Shown piece by piece: positions 1 through 6,644 of a stretch of DNA of 20,406 nucleotides. The notes under the pieces are model-generated. The model was not told where the DNA came from. It saw only the letters and a list, made by a program, of their open reading frames with translations, and made no database searches. The translations under genes and the position numbers were made by a program. How positions within the stretch are numbered: the stretch's first letter is position 1; each line of letters begins with the position of its first letter. Where the stretch lies: the NCBI GenBank assembly GCA_937891805.1, contig CALATK010000106.1:1-20406 (forward strand). Direction: 5' to 3'. The stretch comes from an uncultured Fibrobacter sp. GTDB lineage: Bacteria > Fibrobacterota > Fibrobacteria > Fibrobacterales > Fibrobacteraceae.

Positions 1-174
1 GTCTTGTTCGGCTCCTACGGCTGGGGTGGCGGCGAATCGATGAATCCGTGGAAGGCCGACGCCGAAGCTGCAGGGCTCGTACTTGTGGCAGACCCGCTCG
101 CCATCGAGAACGCCCCCGATGACGCCGGCAAGGCCGCCTGCCAGGATCTCGGCAAGGCACTCGCCACCGCCTAA
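1..174 (+). CDS. Flavodoxin, C-terminal part (5' end outside window)
   Basis: Reading frame 1 is open from the first base to the TAA at 172-174 and gives the last 57 residues of a protein. It starts VLFGSYGWGGGESMNPW, which matches the conserved C-terminal strand and FMN-contacting loop of short-chain flavodoxins (the FGSYGWG...W motif), and ends in the usual amphipathic helix (DAGKAACQDLGKALATA). Flavodoxins are small cytoplasmic FMN proteins that carry single electrons between redox enzymes. The N-terminal phosphate-binding loop lies outside the window, so full length cannot be judged. A strong hairpin with a T-run follows 40 bases downstream, so this is the last gene of its transcript. Family call is firm; the specific electron partner is unknown. 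Confidence 0.85.
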   Translation, partial: VLFGSYGWGGGESMNPWKADAEAAGLVLVADPLAIENAPDDAGKAACQDLGKALATA

Positions 175-214
175 AAAGACTTTTTCTTTCTTATCGTGTT
201 TTGGATTGAAACAG

Positions 215-246
215 CCCCGACGGAATCATACTCCGTTGGGGTTTTT
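215..246 (+). terminator. Rho-independent terminator after flavodoxin
   Basis: CCCCGACGGA (215-224) pairs with TCCGTTGGGG (232-241) through ten pairs including one G-T wobble, with a 7-base loop, and is followed at once by TTTTT (242-246). It separates the flavodoxin gene from the RND exporter, whose Shine-Dalgarno sequence starts only about 4 bases later. Confidence 0.8.
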
Positions 247-259
247 AGAGGAGTTTCCA

Positions 260-2614
260 ATGCAAGTTTCTCGTGTCAACAAGGTTTTTGCCCGATTGGG
301 GTGTTTTCAGGTCAAGTTTCGCTGGTTAATTCTGCTAATAACGCTGGTCGTGACAGTTTTGGCATGTCTAGGGCTTTCGCATCTGCAGATGAGCAGCAGC
401 GAAGAGGAATGGTTCGATGACTGGGACCAGGTAAAAATCGACCAGGCGCGTTTCAACGACATTTTCGGGAGCGAGGACACCTACATGGTGATGGTGCGCG
501 CCGACGACGTTTTTGCGCCGGAGGTGTTGCAGGCAATCAACCGGCTTTCGCGCAGGCTCGAAAGCGAGGTGCCCTACGCCGACCGCGTGGTTTCGCTTAC
601 GCGCAATTTGTCGATTCCGGTCGCAAATGACGAGGGTTTCGAAGTCATAGACCCGTTCGAGGACGGCATTCCCGATAACCCGCAGGAGCTGGCCGAAAAA
701 CGCAAACTGATTATGACCCGCGAATCGTTGGTGAACAACATCGTCTCCGATGACGCGAAGGAGACCTGGGTGATTCTTTCGCTCAAGACTTACGAGGGCG
801 GCATCGAATTCGGCAAGGACAGCATTGCGCCATTTGCCCGTGAAGTCATCTATTCCGACGAATTCAAGAGCGACAGATACACCTTGATGCCCACGGGCAT
901 GAGCTACACCGAAATGGAAGAAGACGAGGTGGTTTCGAGAGAGTGCGCAATGCGCATTGGAATCGGTTTTGCCGTAATGCTTTTGTGCCTTATCCTGTTC
1001 GTGCGTTCGCTGCGCGGCGTGGTGGTGCCCGCAATCGCTACCGCGGGGGGCATCGCCTCGGTGCTCGGAATTAACGGTTGGCTGGGCTTTGTCGGCGACA
1101 AGACCATGGTGGCGCTCCCGGTGCTTCTGGGAATGGCTCTTTCGGTGGGCTATTCCATCCACTACATCAATTCGTTCCGCATGCACTTTAGGCGCACGGG
1201 CAACCGCCGCGAATCCGTGATTTGCGCCGTCGAGGAAACGGGCTGGCCCATTCTCTTTACCGTCATTACCACGGTCGCATCGTTGATTTCGTTCCTGTTC
1301 GCGGGAATCCGCCCCATCCGCTGGATCGGCGGCATTTCGGCAGGCATCGTCACGATGGTTTATCTGTACGTCATCATCCTGATTCCGGTTCTCATGAGTT
1401 TCGGGAAAAATGCGAAGCCGGAACCCGAGATGGTCAAGAGCGCGGGGGCCACCAAGGCGGACATCCTCTTTGAATTTTTCGGGCGCAAGGTGTGCAGGCA
1501 CAGCATTGTTATCGCGGTGATTTCGGCGGCGGTAATGTTGCTGCAGATTCCGGGAATGATGCGCATCGACGTGAACATGGACTACACCGAAACCATGGGC
1601 GAAAAGATTCCCTTCGTGGTGCGGCTCAAGGACATGCTCAGCGGAAAGCTCGGAAGCCTTTACGACTTTAACGTGATGGTGGAATTCGATGACGCGGACG
1701 CGCTCAAGGACCCCGCCAACATGAAACGCATCGAGCAACTTGAACAGAAACTCGGAACGCTCCAGCTCACGAAAATTTCGGGCGATAAGCCACGCGTGCA
1801 ATCGGTAACGCGCCTCGTGAAAGAGATGAACCGCACGCTGAACGCCGACAGTATCGAGTATTACAAGATTCCCGACGCACAGGACATGCTCACGCAACTG
1901 CTTTTCTTGTATGAGATTTCGGACCCGGAAGCGCTCTTTGAACGCATGGACGAAAATTACAAGACAACCTACATCCATATAGAACTTTCGGGCTACGACG
2001 CCAACAAAATCGTCGAGGACCTGGATTCGGCCAAAAGATACGGCGCACAGATTTTCCCCGACGCAAAAGTTTCTGTCGTGGGCGAAGTCGTGAACTACGC
2101 CGAAATGAACGGCAAGCTGGTCGGCGGGCTTTTGCGCTCGTTCGGCGGGTCGTTCGTGATTATCGCCATCATGATGATTCTCGCATTCGGGAGCATCAAG
2201 GCGGGCCTTATCGGGATGATTCCAAACGTCGCGCCGGTACTCCTGATCGGCGGCATCATGGGCTATTCGGGCATGCCGCTCGACATGATCACGATGATCG
2301 TAATGCCAATGATTCTGGGTATCGCCGTCGACGACACCATCCACATGAACAACCACATCAAATACGGATTTGAGCGCACGGGCAGCTACAGGCACGCACT
2401 ACTGCTCTCTTACCGCGAAATCGGAAAGACCATGGGCATGACCACATTCATTCTTTGCGCGATGTTCTTCGTGTTCATCTTCAGCCCCATGGGCGCGCTC
2501 CACAACGTGGGCCTGCTCTCCATCGTGGGTCTCGGCGCCGCACTCCTTGCCGACTACACGCTCACCACGGCGCTCGTGTACCTGAGCAAGCCGTACAGTC
2601 GTGAGTCATCCTGA
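260..2614 (+). CDS. RND-superfamily (MMPL-type) exporter
   Basis: A 784-residue inner-membrane protein with the doubled RND/MMPL plan: one membrane helix near residues 22-42, a large periplasmic domain, a bundle of five helices (about 285-430), then a repeat of the same pattern. Such proteins use the proton gradient to move lipids, hopanoids or other hydrophobic molecules to the periplasm or outer membrane; the substrate here cannot be told. The second half has the intramembrane acidic motif GIAVDDTIHM (D691, D692), but the matching place in the first half reads GMALSVGYSIHY, with G297 where Asp is usual. I chose ATG 260 because AGAGGAG precedes it by 6 bases; the frame stays open upstream to 83, but that part overlaps flavodoxin and the terminator. 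The last codons and the stop lie inside a GTCATCC repeat. No membrane-fusion or outer-membrane partner is adjacent. Confidence 0.9.
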   Translation: MQVSRVNKVFARLGCFQVKFRWLILLITLVVTVLACLGLSHLQMSSSEEEWFDDWDQVKIDQARFNDIFGSEDTYMVMVRADDVFAPEVLQAINRLSRRLESEVPYADRVVSLTRNLSIPVANDEGFEVIDPFEDGIPDNPQELAEKRKLIMTRESLVNNIVSDDAKETWVILSLKTYEGGIEFGKDSIAPFAREVIYSDEFKSDRYTLMPTGMSYTEMEEDEVVSRECAMRIGIGFAVMLLCLILFVRSLRGVVVPAIATAGGIASVLGINGWLGFVGDKTMVALPVLLGMALSVGYSIHYINSFRMHFRRTGNRRESVICAVEETGWPILFTVITTVASLISFLFAGIRPIRWIGGISAGIVTMVYLYVIILIPVLMSFGKNAKPEPEMVKSAGATKADILFEFFGRKVCRHSIVIAVISAAVMLLQIPGMMRIDVNMDYTETMGEKIPFVVRLKDMLSGKLGSLYDFNVMVEFDDADALKDPANMKRIEQLEQKLGTLQLTKISGDKPRVQSVTRLVKEMNRTLNADSIEYYKIPDAQDMLTQLLFLYEISDPEALFERMDENYKTTYIHIELSGYDANKIVEDLDSAKRYGAQIFPDAKVSVVGEVVNYAEMNGKLVGGLLRSFGGSFVIIAIMMILAFGSIKAGLIGMIPNVAPVLLIGGIMGYSGMPLDMITMIVMPMILGIAVDDTIHMNNHIKYGFERTGSYRHALLLSYREIGKTMGMTTFILCAMFFVFIFSPMGALHNVGLLSIVGLGAALLADYTLTTALVYLSKPYSRESS

Positions 2615-2647
2615 GCGAAGAACCGTAAGGTTCATAGTCGAAGGATC
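2605..2647 (+). repeat. Modular palindromic intergenic repeat, copy A
   Basis: Starts GTCATCCTGAGCGAA and ends CGAAGGATC, with an inner hairpin GAACC-GTAA-GGTTC (2620-2633). It has the same end sequences as copies at 6613-6636, 17131-17162, 17231-17255 and 20354-20389. The TGA stop of the RND gene (2612-2614) is inside it, so the element defines the end of that protein. Confidence 0.7.
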
Positions 2648-2692
2648 TAGGGCGTTCCCCGGCCCAAGTTCCCTGAGCCTGCCGATATACGA

Positions 2693-2815
2693 TACTTGGC
2701 AACTTGTTGCCTTAGTAGAGTTAGGTTCGAAGGAGCAGGGTGGGCCGGGTCGGGCTATACTCGCTTCGCTCGCCGAGCCTGTAGTCTCGGCCCTTACGGG
2801 TGACTATCCCTAACG
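2693..2815. repeat. Second palindrome-rich intergenic element
   Basis: This stretch has no convincing gene. It holds a hairpin GGCAA-CTTG-TTGCC (2698-2711), then nested inverted repeats: GGGCCG (2742-2747) with CGGCCC (2788-2793), enclosing GGCT (2753-2756) with AGCC (2776-2779), plus CCC-TTAC-GGG (2791-2800), ending in TATCCCTAACGCAG. The symmetry and the CGCTTCGCTCG core look like a dispersed repeat rather than a coding region. Only one copy is in the window, so its repeated nature is inferred. Confidence 0.45.
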
Positions 2816-2855
2816 CAGAACATCTACACGAAAAAAAAGATTCTATTACATAAAT

Positions 2856-2861
2856 TATATT
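2856..2861 (+). promoter_or_regulatory. Candidate -10 box (TATATT) for outer-membrane gene
   Basis: TATATT lies in an A/T-rich tract and ends 10 bases before ATG 2872. If used, transcription would begin within about 4 bases of the start codon. There is no Shine-Dalgarno sequence upstream of that ATG, which fits a very short leader. No clear -35 box was seen. Confidence 0.45.
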
Positions 2862-2871
2862 TCAGCACAAG

Positions 2872-3546
2872 ATGAAAAAAAGCATGTTCGTAAAATTAGC
2901 GTTGGTCATAGCTATCCTGGCCGCTTTTTGCCACGCCAGTGATGTTTCTAATCGATTTTTTAGATTCGGTACTAGCATCGGTCTTTCCTACGATTTTTTG
3001 GTGGGAAAAGATGGAAACCTGATGAATCCCATGGATTTCAATGGCCCTGGATTTTTACTTGCAATCAATACCATCTTTAACTTCCACGATCTCCCGGCAC
3101 TCCGTACGGGGCTGACGTATAATGTCCGCTCACTTGAGAACAACGTCGGCTTCGCAGACGAAAAGCTTGATCGCGACACCTACGTACGATACGAGACGGT
3201 CAGTTTCGGAATCCCCGTTCTTGCTCATTTTCAAACACAACATCTGTTCTATTTTGATGCTGGTTTGACTTTCGCTTTTATCATAAATGCGAAAGAGGCC
3301 TACAGCTGGAGAAAAAACAGTACCTACGGATTTTTAACAAAGTGGGATGGCGAGGGCCTTTCCTTCTGCGACGTACAGCTCACTGCTGGAACGGGAATCA
3401 TGCTTGGGAGCCGCTTCGAATTGGGCTTACAAACATTATTCGGCCTAACAACTGTTTTGGACGCAAGTGAAATAAACAAGCGGTATGATGATATTAGCGT
3501 ACACCTGTTATCATTCAGCGTAGCCCTCGGTTTCTATTTCATTTAA
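2872..3546 (+). CDS. Outer-membrane beta-barrel protein, unknown function
   Basis: A 224-residue protein with a Sec signal peptide (MKKSMFVKLALVIAILAAFCHA, cleavage near residue 22) followed by alternating hydrophobic and polar strands rich in Phe, Tyr and Gly, and a C-terminal strand that ends LGFYFI with aromatic residues, like the assembly signal of outer-membrane barrels. Size and pattern suit an 8-strand porin-like barrel of the PorT/OmpW sort. The ZIP transporter begins 12 bases after its stop, so both are probably on one mRNA, hinting at a role tied to metals, but nothing in the protein itself shows that. Start ATG 2872 gives the complete signal peptide; ATG 2884 is an in-frame alternative that would remove its charged N-terminus. 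Confidence 0.75.
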   Translation: MKKSMFVKLALVIAILAAFCHASDVSNRFFRFGTSIGLSYDFLVGKDGNLMNPMDFNGPGFLLAINTIFNFHDLPALRTGLTYNVRSLENNVGFADEKLDRDTYVRYETVSFGIPVLAHFQTQHLFYFDAGLTFAFIINAKEAYSWRKNSTYGFLTKWDGEGLSFCDVQLTAGTGIMLGSRFELGLQTLFGLTTVLDASEINKRYDDISVHLLSFSVALGFYFI

Positions 3547-3558
3547 GAAGCATTATTC

Positions 3559-4347
3559 ATGAACGAACCCGTCTTACAAATCGCGCAAGGTCTTGCCATC
3601 CCGTTTTTAGGGACCGTCTTGGGGGCCGCATGCGTGTTCTTTATGCGCAAGCAGATGAGTCAAAACCTCAAGCGGGGTCTACTCTCGTTTGCGGCGGGAG
3701 TCATGGTGGCGGCCTCCGTCTGGAGTCTGCTTTTGCCCGCAATCAGCGCCAGCGAATCGATGGGAAAGTTGGCTTTTATTCCGGCGACGGTCGGATTCTG
3801 GGCCGGCATTCTATTCTTGTTTGTTCTGGATAAAATTACGCCGCACTTACATTTGGGAAGCGCCACGCCAGAAGGCCCCAAGGCAAAACTCAAGCGCACA
3901 ACCATGCTTACGCTAGCGGTGACTTTGCACAACTTGCCCGAGGGCATGGCTGTCGGTATCGTTTTCGCAGGCTGGCTTTCGGGGAATGTCGCCATCACGC
4001 TTTCGGGTGCGTTTGCGCTTGCCATAGGCATCGCTATCCAGAATTTCCCTGAAGGGGCGGTGGTTTCGCTCCCGCTCCGGGCCGAAGGGGCTTCCCGCAA
4101 AAAGGCTTTCGCCTTGGGAGCGCTCTCCGGAGCCGTAGAGCCCGTAGGAGCCTTAATCACGCTGCTTGCCGCCGAAGCGCTCTCGCCGTTCATGCCCTAC
4201 CTGCTCTCGCTTGCAGCAGGAGCCATGATTTACGTGGTTGTAGAAGAAATGCTCCCCGAAGTCAGCGAAGGCGAGCACTTTGATGCCGGCACCATCCTTT
4301 TTGCCGTGGGCTTCACGCTCATGATGGTGCTGGATTCGGCCCTGTAG
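3559..4347 (+). CDS. ZIP-family divalent metal transporter (ZupT/GufA type)
   Basis: A 262-residue, roughly eight-helix inner-membrane protein. It has both signature metal-site helices of the ZIP family: HNLPEGMAVG (residues 124-133) in helix 4 and QNFPEGAVVS (161-170) in helix 5, plus the EEMLPE segment (229-234) of the GufA branch. A short His-containing loop (HLHLG, 96-100) is in the usual place between helices 3 and 4. ZIP proteins bring zinc, and often iron or manganese, into the cytoplasm. It follows the beta-barrel gene by 12 bases and lies just upstream of the Zur-controlled cluster, but that promoter points away from it, so Zur control of this gene is not supported by what I can see. 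Confidence 0.93.
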   Translation: MNEPVLQIAQGLAIPFLGTVLGAACVFFMRKQMSQNLKRGLLSFAAGVMVAASVWSLLLPAISASESMGKLAFIPATVGFWAGILFLFVLDKITPHLHLGSATPEGPKAKLKRTTMLTLAVTLHNLPEGMAVGIVFAGWLSGNVAITLSGAFALAIGIAIQNFPEGAVVSLPLRAEGASRKKAFALGALSGAVEPVGALITLLAAEALSPFMPYLLSLAAGAMIYVVVEEMLPEVSEGEHFDAGTILFAVGFTLMMVLDSAL

Positions 4348-4370
4348 GGTAAAAATCCCAAAAAATACAG

Positions 4371-4391
4371 AATTGACAATCATTCGCAAAT
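4371..4391. promoter_or_regulatory. Zur operator O1, overlapping the -35 box
   Basis: Imperfect palindrome centred on C4381: left arm AATTGACAAT, right arm ATTCGCAAAT, with 7 of 10 positions symmetric. Its right arm is identical to that of the perfect operator at 4405-4425. It covers TTGACA, so a bound repressor would block RNA polymerase. Confidence 0.7.
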
Positions 4392-4401
4392 TGACTATAT
4401 T
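4373..4401 (+). promoter_or_regulatory. Promoter of the zur-znu cluster
   Basis: TTGACA (4373-4378), a 17-base spacer, then TATATT (4396-4401): a near-consensus housekeeping promoter. Transcription would start near 4408, leaving a leader of about 36 bases with AGAGGA (4435-4440) just before the zur ATG. Two operator palindromes lie over the -35 box and over the start point. Confidence 0.85.
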
Positions 4402-4404
4402 TGA

Positions 4405-4425
4405 ATTTGCGAATCATTCGCAAAT
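4405..4425. promoter_or_regulatory. Zur operator O2, perfect palindrome at the transcription start
   Basis: ATTTGCGAAT, a single central C (4415), then the exact reverse complement of the first arm: 21 bases with perfect symmetry. Fur-family repressors bind this kind of A/T-flanked inverted repeat. Its centre is 34 bases from that of O1, about three helical turns, so both sites face the same side of DNA. Position right in front of a fur-family gene suggests autoregulation. Confidence 0.85.
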
Positions 4426-4443
4426 CGTGCAAATAGAGGAAAA

Positions 4444-4857
4444 ATGGAATACAAAACCCTGTCAAAACAGCAGATTCTGGACTTTATGGTAGGCAATCCG
4501 GACCGGATTTTCAAGGCGTCTGAAATAGCCCAGAGCCTGCCCGAAATCTCGCTGAGCACCGTTTACAGGAACCTTTCCAGGCTCGAAAAAGCCGGACTGA
4601 TCCAGATTGTGGGTGCTGCCGAGAACAACGAACTGCAATACCGCTATACGGGTCCTGGCCGTTGCGAAGCCAAGATGCACCTGGTCTGTAAGGATTGCGG
4701 CAAGTTTTTCCACCTGGACGGCCCCGCCCTCAAGATGTTGCAGCTTTCCGTGCAGCGGGTAAGCGGCTTTGAGCTGGACCAGCAACAGTCGGTGCTGCTT
4801 GGCCGTTGTGCAGGCTGCTCCGGAAGGCCTCGCCACTCAAGGAGGCTCCATGTTTAA
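4444..4857 (+). CDS. zur: Fur-family zinc uptake regulator
   Basis: A 137-residue cytoplasmic DNA-binding protein. Residues 1-65 form the winged helix with the recognition-helix signature LSTVYRNLSRLEKAGLI (37-53). The dimerisation half has HLVCKDCGKFFHLD (79-92) and a second CxxC in GRCAGC (120-125); these two pairs of cysteines form the structural zinc site of Fur proteins. Fur-family members respond to iron, zinc, manganese or peroxide; the zur call rests on its place as first gene of a znuABC cluster and on the operators before it. With zinc bound, it would repress its own operon. It ends with a basic tail (GRPRHSRRLHV) translated from the region that overlaps the next gene by 8 bases. 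Confidence 0.85.
   Translation: MEYKTLSKQQILDFMVGNPDRIFKASEIAQSLPEISLSTVYRNLSRLEKAGLIQIVGAAENNELQYRYTGPGRCEAKMHLVCKDCGKFFHLDGPALKMLQLSVQRVSGFELDQQQSVLLGRCAGCSGRPRHSRRLHV
4839..4845 (+). promoter_or_regulatory. Shine-Dalgarno sequence that fixes the znuA start
   Basis: AAGGAGG is a perfect anti-16S match, 4 bases before ATG 4850. It lies inside the zur reading frame and settles the start of znuA, whose frame is open further upstream to 4769. Confidence 0.85.
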
Positions 4858-5911
4858 GGGATTTGTAGTCAGGGCGCTCCTCGCTGCGGCATTATTGCTG
4901 GCCGCTTGCGGTACAAAATCCGAGACCGATGGCGCTGCGAAGAAAATTTCTGTTATTGCCGTGACATACCCGCAGTACGACTGGTTCAAGAACGTTCTTG
5001 GCGGGCGTGCCGACTCGGTTGACCTGAAATTGCTCATCAAGAACGGTACCGACCTTCACAGTTACAAACCCTCGGCGCAGGATATTGCTGCTATTGCTAG
5101 TACCGACATGGTGGTGTATGTAGGTGGTGAATCGGACGAATGGATCGAGAAGGCTCTTGCAGCGACTCCGAAAGAAGGACGAGTGCAAATAAACCTGATG
5201 GAAGCTCTCGGCGACCGCGTGAAGGAAGAAGAAGTCGTGGAGGGCATGGAGCACCATCATGAACACGGTGAAGAAGCCGAAGGACATGACCACGAACATC
5301 ATGAGCATGCCAAGGCCACCGAGCCAGCCGAGGCGACCTCCGAGCATCACCATCACGACGAAGAAGAAGTCGAGAACGACGAGCACATCTGGCTATCGCT
5401 GAAGAACGCCGAAATACTGGTAAAGGCTCTTGCAGAGTCCATCGCAAAACTGGATACGGCTCATGCCGCGGAATACCACATGAATGCAGCACTCTACATT
5501 GCAAAAATCAGTGCACTGGACGCCCAGTATCGTGCCACAATGGAAAATGCAACGCTCAAGACAATCCTGTTCGGTGATCGTTTCCCCTTCCGTTATCTAG
5601 TGGACGATTATGGCATCAAGTATTATGCCGCTTTTGTGGGTTGCTCTGCCGAAAGTGAGGCCAGTTTCGAGACGATAACCTTCCTTGCGGGTAAAATGGA
5701 TTCCCTTGCCCTGCCTGCCATTTTCACCATTGACGGCAGCGATGGAAAAATCGCCCGTGCCATTCTCGATGCCAGTAAGAATTCGAAAAACGCCGAAGTG
5801 TTGATACTGAATTCCATGCAGTCGGTGAAGGACGGACAGATAAAGGCCGGGGCTGATTATCTCTCCATTATGCAGGACAATCTGGAAGTTTTGAAAAAGG
5901 CGATTAAGTAA
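4850..5911 (+). CDS. znuA: Zinc ABC transporter substrate-binding lipoprotein
   Basis: A 353-residue cluster A-I binding protein with a lipobox (LLLAAC, C20), so it is a lipoprotein, probably held at the outer face of the inner membrane. Between the two lobes there is an acidic His-rich loop (residues about 134-170, with HHHEH, HDHEHHEH and HHHH) typical of zinc-specific members, which gathers or buffers zinc. H70 in TDLHSYKPS and H179 in DEHIWLS match two metal ligands of ZnuA. The third usual His is missing: that segment reads FGDRFPFRYLVDDYGI (241-256), and the last ligand region is VGCSAESEASF, a variant common in Gram-positive gut bacteria. The start overlaps zur by 8 bases and has a perfect ribosome site. 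The stop codon lies in a heptamer array running into znuC. Confidence 0.93.
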   Translation: MFKGFVVRALLAAALLLAACGTKSETDGAAKKISVIAVTYPQYDWFKNVLGGRADSVDLKLLIKNGTDLHSYKPSAQDIAAIASTDMVVYVGGESDEWIEKALAATPKEGRVQINLMEALGDRVKEEEVVEGMEHHHEHGEEAEGHDHEHHEHAKATEPAEATSEHHHHDEEEVENDEHIWLSLKNAEILVKALAESIAKLDTAHAAEYHMNAALYIAKISALDAQYRATMENATLKTILFGDRFPFRYLVDDYGIKYYAAFVGCSAESEASFETITFLAGKMDSLALPAIFTIDGSDGKIARAILDASKNSKNAEVLILNSMQSVKDGQIKAGADYLSIMQDNLEVLKKAIK

Positions 5912-5949
5912 TGAGTTATGAGTAATGGGTTGTGAGTGATGAGTAATGT
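5908..5949 (+). repeat. Degenerate 7-base tandem repeat spanning znuA stop and znuC start
   Basis: Six units in perfect 7-base register: GTAATGA, GTTATGA, GTAATGG, GTTGTGA, GTGATGA, GTAATGT. The first unit contains the TAA stop of znuA (5909-5911) and the fifth contains the ATG of znuC (5939-5941). Most units hold overlapping ATG and TGA, so ribosomes ending on znuA would meet several restart signals. Confidence 0.8.
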
Positions 5950-6595
5950 GAAAACTCTAATAAAATGTCGCCAGCTGACGCTAGGTTACGGCAGCAAGGA
6001 TCTGGTCCGGGATTTAGATTACGATATCAACGAAGGCGACTACCTTTGTATCGTAGGCCATAACGGTTCCGGCAAGACCACGTTCCTGAAGGGAATTGCC
6101 GGCCTTCTTTCGCCCAAGTCGGGAAGCATTGAACTCAGTGGCGGTCTTAACCGCAATCAAATCGGGTACTTGCCACAGATGACGGTGGTACAGAAGGACT
6201 TTCCCGCTTCTGTCGAAGAGATTGTGCTGTCGGCATTTCAGGGGAAACACCGGCTGTTGCCTTTTTACAAGTCGGCGCACCGGGAGCGCGCCATGGAATG
6301 CATGGCGCTCACCCGAACCGAAAGTTTGCGAAAGTCCTGCTTCCGCGAACTTTCGGGGGGCCAGAAGCAGCGGGTACTGCTGGCGAGGGCCCTGTGTGCC
6401 GCCGAACGCCTGCTCTTGCTAGACGAGCCCGTTACCGGTCTAGACCCTGAATCTACCGGAACAATGTACCGCGTTATCGAAGACCTGCACCAAAAGGGAA
6501 TGACAGTTGTCATGGTGACCCACGACGTGGATACCGCCCTGGACGATGCCACCCGCGTCATGGATTTCAATAAAATTTCAATTAAAGAAAGATAA
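5939..6595 (+). CDS. znuC: Zinc ABC transporter ATP-binding protein
   Basis: A 218-residue ABC ATPase that powers zinc import with ZnuB. It has Walker A GHNGSGKTT (40-48), the Q-loop at Q80, signature LSGGQ (138-142), Walker B LLLLDEP (158-164), D-loop and switch His H195 in VTHD. Length is a little under that of the Enterobacterial protein, as it lacks a long C-terminal tail. The start is uncertain: GTG 5936, ATG 5939 and GTG 5948 are all in frame, all lie in the heptamer array, and none has a Shine-Dalgarno sequence. I chose ATG 5939. Translation probably depends on ribosomes coming off znuA 27 bases earlier. All catalytic residues are present. Confidence 0.92.
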   Translation: MSNVKTLIKCRQLTLGYGSKDLVRDLDYDINEGDYLCIVGHNGSGKTTFLKGIAGLLSPKSGSIELSGGLNRNQIGYLPQMTVVQKDFPASVEEIVLSAFQGKHRLLPFYKSAHRERAMECMALTRTESLRKSCFRELSGGQKQRVLLARALCAAERLLLLDEPVTGLDPESTGTMYRVIEDLHQKGMTVVMVTHDVDTALDDATRVMDFNKISIKER

Positions 6596-6612
6596 AACCA
6601 TTAAGCCAAGGA

Positions 6613-6636
6613 GATCCCCGCCTTCGCGGGGATGAC
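6613..6636 (-). repeat. Modular palindromic repeat, copy B, between znuC and znuB
   Basis: ATCCCCGC (6614-6621), loop CTTC, GCGGGGAT (6626-6633), followed by GAC; read on the minus strand it begins GTCATCC and ends GGATC like the other copies. Its 8-4-8 geometry matches copy D (17231-17255). It is inside the operon, between AAGGAG (6608-6613) and the znuB ATG (6645). Confidence 0.75.
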
Positions 6637-6644
6637 AGTGCGGT

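Noticed and set aside
83..259. Upstream extension of the RND gene to ATG 83
   Set aside because: It overlaps flavodoxin and a terminator, and the added residues do not resemble the family; ATG 260 has a good ribosome site.
368..2395. 675-codon open frame on the minus strand
   Set aside because: It lies wholly antisense to the RND exporter, whose translation shows clear family motifs. The minus product is His/Arg-rich with no recognisable domain, a mirror effect of strong codon bias.
2601..2813. 70-codon open frame
   Set aside because: It runs through repeat copy A and the palindrome-rich element and has no ribosome site or protein-like pattern.
4769..4849. Upstream extension of znuA
   Set aside because: It would put 27 residues before the lipoprotein signal; AAGGAGG and the lipobox fix the start at 4850.
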